Source of the DNA: Companilactobacillus tucceti DSM 20183
GTDB taxonomy: Bacteria > Bacillota > Bacilli > Lactobacillales > Lactobacillaceae
Length of the DNA stretch: 64,000 nt
Direction: 5' to 3'
Assembly (NCBI RefSeq): GCF_001434665.1
Contig: NZ_AZDG01000001.1
Coordinates: 163,885-227,884 of the forward strand
In this document: one piece after another, positions 61,624 through 64,000 of the stretch
Numbering within the stretch: position 1 is the first letter of the stretch
Layout of the letters: the number at the start of each line of letters is the position of its first letter
Made by a program: the position numbers and the translations under genes
Notes under the pieces: generated by a model
What the model saw: the letters and a program-made list of their open reading frames with translations, nothing else
Database searches by the model: none
Told to the model about the DNA's origin: nothing

Positions 61624-61725
61624 TATGAATCCTCCCAGAATCAAGTATCATGTATAATAGTAAGTGTTGAACAACTATATTTTAGTATTAATTAATTAAA
61701 AAAGGTAATAAAGGGTGAACATAAA

Positions 61726-61920
61726 TTGAATTTATTGATGAAAATTGATCGTTGGTTAGGTGCAATTTTAGTAATTGTGGCAGTGCTAGGATATTTCTTT
61801 CACTGGTTTACAAATCAATTATTGTTAAGTGCATTTGCTGCAGGTATTTTATTAGTTATAATTTCATTTACGTCTGATAAGGGACGTGCTTCAAAAAGCA
61901 GAGAAAACAAAAAAGACTAG
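61726..61920 (+). CDS. Small hypothetical membrane protein
   Basis: 64 residues from TTG 61726 after AAAGGGTG (ATG 61738 is an alternative). Two membrane helices separated by FHWFTN, then a basic tail (RASKSRENKKD). No family recognised. Confidence 0.75.
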   Translation: MNLLMKIDRWLGAILVIVAVLGYFFHWFTNQLLLSAFAAGILLVIISFTSDKGRASKSRENKKD

Positions 61921-61945
61921 AAATCATAAAAGATTTCTAGTTTTT
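61916..61945. terminator. Terminator between two convergent small membrane genes
   Basis: ACTAGAAATC pairs with GATTTCTAGT, followed by a T-run. The stop codon of the rightward gene is inside. Confidence 0.9.
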
Positions 61946-61955
61946 AAATTCAACG

Positions 61956-62138
61956 TTAATTAACCTTTTTACGTCCTTCTGGAGTATATCGGCTGGCTTT
62001 ATATCGTTTATATAAATAGTAGATTCCAAAAGCAACAGCGGCCATAATTAACAGTGGAATTCCAATGTAGAAGAAAATAGCTAATGCAACTGCGACAATT
62101 AGGAACCATTTTAAGAATCTCAAAAATAAATCGAACAT
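61956..62138 (-). CDS. Small hypothetical membrane protein
   Basis: 60 residues behind AAAGGAG. One long or two short hydrophobic segments (FLIVAVALAIFFYIGIPLL, then AAVAFGIYYLY), ending with a basic tail. Common small-protein type in lactobacilli with no known role. Confidence 0.75.
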   Translation of the reverse strand: MFDLFLRFLKWFLIVAVALAIFFYIGIPLLIMAAVAFGIYYLYKRYKASRYTPEGRKKVN

Positions 62139-62223
62139 TTAGTTCTCCTTTTTATAAGTTTACAAATACATAATCATTTATATTACTTGTTAAGTCAAGT
62201 AAAACGATTTAAAAACAAAATGG

Positions 62224-62252
62224 TTGACTATTGGTATTGACCCTAGTATAGT
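62224..62252 (+). promoter_or_regulatory. Strong promoter of the 43-residue gene
   Basis: TTGACT (62224-62229), a 17-nt spacer and TATAGT (62247-62252). A GTAGC/GCTAC hairpin follows in the 5' leader. Confidence 0.8.
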
Positions 62253-62308
62253 AGCCACTATCGCTACCTCTTAGAGATATAACTTTGTAAGAAGGAGGTG
62301 TGAATAAT

Positions 62309-62440
62309 ATGAAATATAGAATTCTATTAAATACTAATGATCAATTATTCACAGCAATTGATGTTAAAAATAGCAATCACTTTGGCAACGGTACAACCAT
62401 TGAAAAAGCTATTACTGATTTAAAGACTAAAGTTGCTTAA
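62309..62440 (+). CDS. 43-residue orphan small protein
   Basis: Starts at ATG 62309, 8 nt after AAGGAGGTG, a near-perfect ribosome binding site, and ends with TAA 62438-62440. The sequence starts MKYRILLNTNDQLFTAID and has no signal peptide, Cys or membrane segment; it is predicted to be a small alpha/beta fold with a helical end (TIEKAITDLKTKV). It has its own promoter and terminator. I do not recognise the family. Confidence 0.82.
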   Translation: MKYRILLNTNDQLFTAIDVKNSNHFGNGTTIEKAITDLKTKVA

Positions 62441-62461
62441 CCAAGGACTATAAGAGAGTCC

Positions 62462-62502
62462 AAAAAGGCCACTATCAGAAAAAATCTGGTAGTGGCCTTT
62501 TT
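62462..62502 (+). terminator. Terminator of the 43-residue gene
   Basis: AAAAAGGCCACTATCAGA pairs with TCTGGTAGTGGCCTTTTTT. It also adjoins the end of the leftward surface-protein gene. Confidence 0.95.
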
Positions 62503-62999
62503 TAGTTTAGGAAGAGTGAATATTTAGTAAATCTATTATTATCTGAAACTAGAAAATAGAAATGACTATTCTTATCCAACTTATCTTTTTTAAAAGATAC
62601 TTTAGCAGTCATATCTTTACCAGATGAATATTTCTTCATATCAAAGATATGATTATTGAAATCTGTGATATTTTCGTTGTTAATATGCTCGCTGTAATTG
62701 TAAGGACTAGCGATCCACATGTTTTCGAAGAAATCATTACTTTTTTTCATACCATAAAAACCTGGCTTAGTTTGTTTGATATTCAAGATAACGTTAATAC
62801 AGTTTTTATCAGTTGTTGTATCTAGAATTTTAAATTCAACATTGTTGGTTTTTACTTTTTGATTTTTTGATATTTTAATTTCTTTAGTGTCTTCGTAACC
62901 TGCATTCATCCTTTGATATTGCAAAGTAAGAAAGAAAAAGGAGATAGTAGTAAAAATAAGTAAAGAGATGATCTTTAAGTTTTTACGATATTTTTTCAT
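62502..62999 (-). CDS. Hypothetical anchored or secreted protein of the ABC exporter operon
   Basis: 165 residues from ATG 62999, which follows GGAG within the ABC ATPase end (17-nt overlap); longer starts lie deep in that gene. An N-terminal membrane or signal helix (IISLLIFTTISFFFLTLQ) precedes an outward domain of about 130 residues with beta-type pattern (KVKTNNVEFKILDTT). No family recognised. Confidence 0.72.
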   Translation of the reverse strand: MKKYRKNLKIISLLIFTTISFFFLTLQYQRMNAGYEDTKEIKISKNQKVKTNNVEFKILDTTTDKNCINVILNIKQTKPGFYGMKKSNDFFENMWIASPYNYSEHINNENITDFNNHIFDMKKYSSGKDMTAKVSFKKDKLDKNSHFYFLVSDNNRFTKYSLFLN

Positions 63000-63621
63000 T
63001 GATAGCTCCATTTCTAACGACAAAAGGTCTGGTAGATACTTGATTGATAAAATTGGAGTCATGAGATGTTATTAAAAATGTGGTCTGATTACTTTTAAAC
63101 TCCCTTATTATTCGAACCAATAAATCAATACTTTCTTCATCTAAGGCGTTTGTTGGTTCATCTAATACTATTAATTCATTATTACCTAATAGAGCTTGAG
63201 CTATTCCAACTTTTTGTTTCATACCTAGAGAAAAATATTTGATTTTACGATGAATGTTTTCCTCTAAGCCCAATAATGTCAGTAGTTCTTTGATATCATC
63301 ATCACTGATTTCATCTTGTAGTTGAGCTAATAATTTTAAATTTTGGAATGCCGTGAGTTTTTCAATTAAACTAGGGTTTTCGATTAATATTCCTGCACGT
63401 ATAGGATATGTATCTTGGATATTGATTTGTTGGTTATTAATTAAAATTGTTCCGTTTGTTTTAATTAGTCCTAAAATTGCTTTTAAAATAAGAGTTTTAC
63501 CGGAGCCGTTTATTCCTTCAAAAGTCGCAATGTCACCTTTATTGATTTTTAAGGTCACATTATTAATTAGCGTTTGTTTCTTTACCTGCTTACTTACTGC
63601 ATCTAATTTTATAAAGCTCAT
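62983..63621 (-). CDS. ABC exporter ATP-binding protein
   Basis: 212 residues behind AAAAGGAG. Walker A EGINGSGKT, signature FSLGMKQK, Walker B ELIVLDEPTNALDE and H-loop ITSHD are intact. Resembles ABC-2 exporters for peptides, drugs or lantibiotics. The permease follows upstream in the operon and seems truncated. Confidence 0.92.
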   Translation of the reverse strand: MSFIKLDAVSKQVKKQTLINNVTLKINKGDIATFEGINGSGKTLILKAILGLIKTNGTILINNQQINIQDTYPIRAGILIENPSLIEKLTAFQNLKLLAQLQDEISDDDIKELLTLLGLEENIHRKIKYFSLGMKQKVGIAQALLGNNELIVLDEPTNALDEESIDLLVRIIREFKSNQTTFLITSHDSNFINQVSTRPFVVRNGAINEKIS

Positions 63622-63633
63622 TTAGGTCTCCTT

Positions 63634-63951
63634 TTAAAAATCTTTCTTTGAGATTGTTTTATGAATAACGGTTATAAATATTCCTGACAAAATAATTAAG
63701 ATAAAAAGTCTGACTAATATTCCTAATAAACTTTTAGGTGTCGTAAAGTAATAAATTAGATAATCAATTTTGATTTTCAATAAGTAGTACTCAATGCAAT
63801 TAATTCCAAATGCGACTATAAAAGCTAATATTTTATTGTTTGCTATTACTAGCACGCTTAGTTCTATTAAAGATAGAAATAACATAGAAAAATATGCGTA
63901 CAAATATAATATTAAAATTTGAAAATTAGTAGAAAGAATGAAAAATGTCAA
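63634..63951 (-). CDS. ABC-2 permease, C-terminal part, truncated by the edge or an insertion
   Basis: 105 residues from TTG 63951, but the frame remains open to the window edge, so the true start is not seen. Three membrane helices, ending VIHKTISKKDF. Typical ABC-2 permeases are about 230-250 residues with six helices; only the last half is here. A 23-bp tandem repeat starts 12 bp farther out, which suggests an element end. Confidence 0.65.
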   Translation of the reverse strand: MTFFILSTNFQILILYLYAYFSMLFLSLIELSVLVIANNKILAFIVAFGINCIEYYLLKIKIDYLIYYFTTPKSLLGILVRLFILIILSGIFITVIHKTISKKDF

Positions 63952-63962
63952 GGGCAGTTTAA

Positions 63963-64000
63963 AAATGTAGGTTTTCGGCAGAAAGAAATGTAGGTTTTCG
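63963..64000. repeat. 23-bp tandem repeat at the right window edge
   Basis: AAATGTAGGTTTTCG occurs at 63963-63977 and 63986-64000, 23 bp apart with GCAGAAAG between. It resembles the repeated ends of some insertion sequences (for example IS21-type multiple terminal repeats), but no transposase is in view. Confidence 0.6.

Noticed and set aside
1..64000. CRISPR arrays, prophage genes or complete insertion sequences
   Set aside because: No regularly spaced repeats with unique spacers, no phage structural or integrase genes and no transposase were found. The only regular repeat is the two-copy one at the right edge.

Overview
The window looks like a chromosomal segment of an AT-rich, low-GC Gram-positive bacterium of the family Lactobacillaceae. 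The evidence is strong AGGAGG-type ribosome binding sites, a T-box leader, a recJ-apt pair, maltose phosphorylase genes, a VanX-like dipeptidase and sortase A. A Companilactobacillus-like species is my best guess, but that is inference from gene content and base composition. No rRNA, complete insertion sequence, prophage or CRISPR array is visible.

Bases 1-21.9 kb form a nitrate-respiration island. Molybdenum cofactor genes (moaC, mobA, mobB, moeA, moaB, moeB, moaE, moaD) surround narGHJI, a FecCD-type ABC transporter that is probably the molybdate importer, the nitrate carrier narK and a MIP18-type Fe-S protein. On the left flank are feoA, feoB and a small Cys-rich Feo partner, a shortened SufB/SufD-like protein and a degenerate MobA-like protein. 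A T-box-controlled archaeal/eukaryote-type prolyl-tRNA synthetase sits in the middle. moaA is not in the window and may lie just to the left. Read together, the genes supply Fe(II), Fe-S clusters, Moco and nitrate to a membrane nitrate reductase.

Bases 21.9-48.7 kb are mostly housekeeping and stress genes: aldo/keto reductase, AI-2E family permease, galE, sortase A, recJ, apt, tRNA-Ser(CGA), methionine aminopeptidase, TauE exporter with a divergent TetR regulator, VanX-like dipeptidase, thioesterase, TMEM175-like channel, universal stress protein, PgpA, HD hydrolase, AhpC, PnuC with a structured leader, TraX-like protein, antiporter, formate/nitrite channel, pentapeptide protein, methionine sulfoxide reductase, an MDR-MarR pair and 5-FTHF cyclo-ligase. 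Two adjacent cell-surface genes at 29.7-31.3 kb include one that appears frameshifted near its start.

Bases 49-61.6 kb hold an NlpC/P60 wall hydrolase split by one in-frame TGA, a dihydrouridine synthase, and a maltose regulon (LacI regulator, MFS transporter, maltose phosphorylase, beta-phosphoglucomutase, aldose epimerase, HAD phosphatase) with recognisable operators. They are followed by an aldo/keto reductase sharing an operator-like site and an M20 peptidase. The right end (61.7-64 kb) carries small membrane proteins, a 43-residue orphan gene with its own promoter and terminator, and an ABC exporter whose permease is cut off near the window edge beside a 23-bp tandem repeat.

The most unusual signals are not ordinary genes. 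Three families of dispersed structured repeats lie downstream of genes, and in two of them the arms differ between copies but stay complementary. There is also a candidate small RNA gene at about 23.4 kb, a pseudoknot-capable pnuC leader, and two genes whose only well-placed start codon is AUA or AUC.
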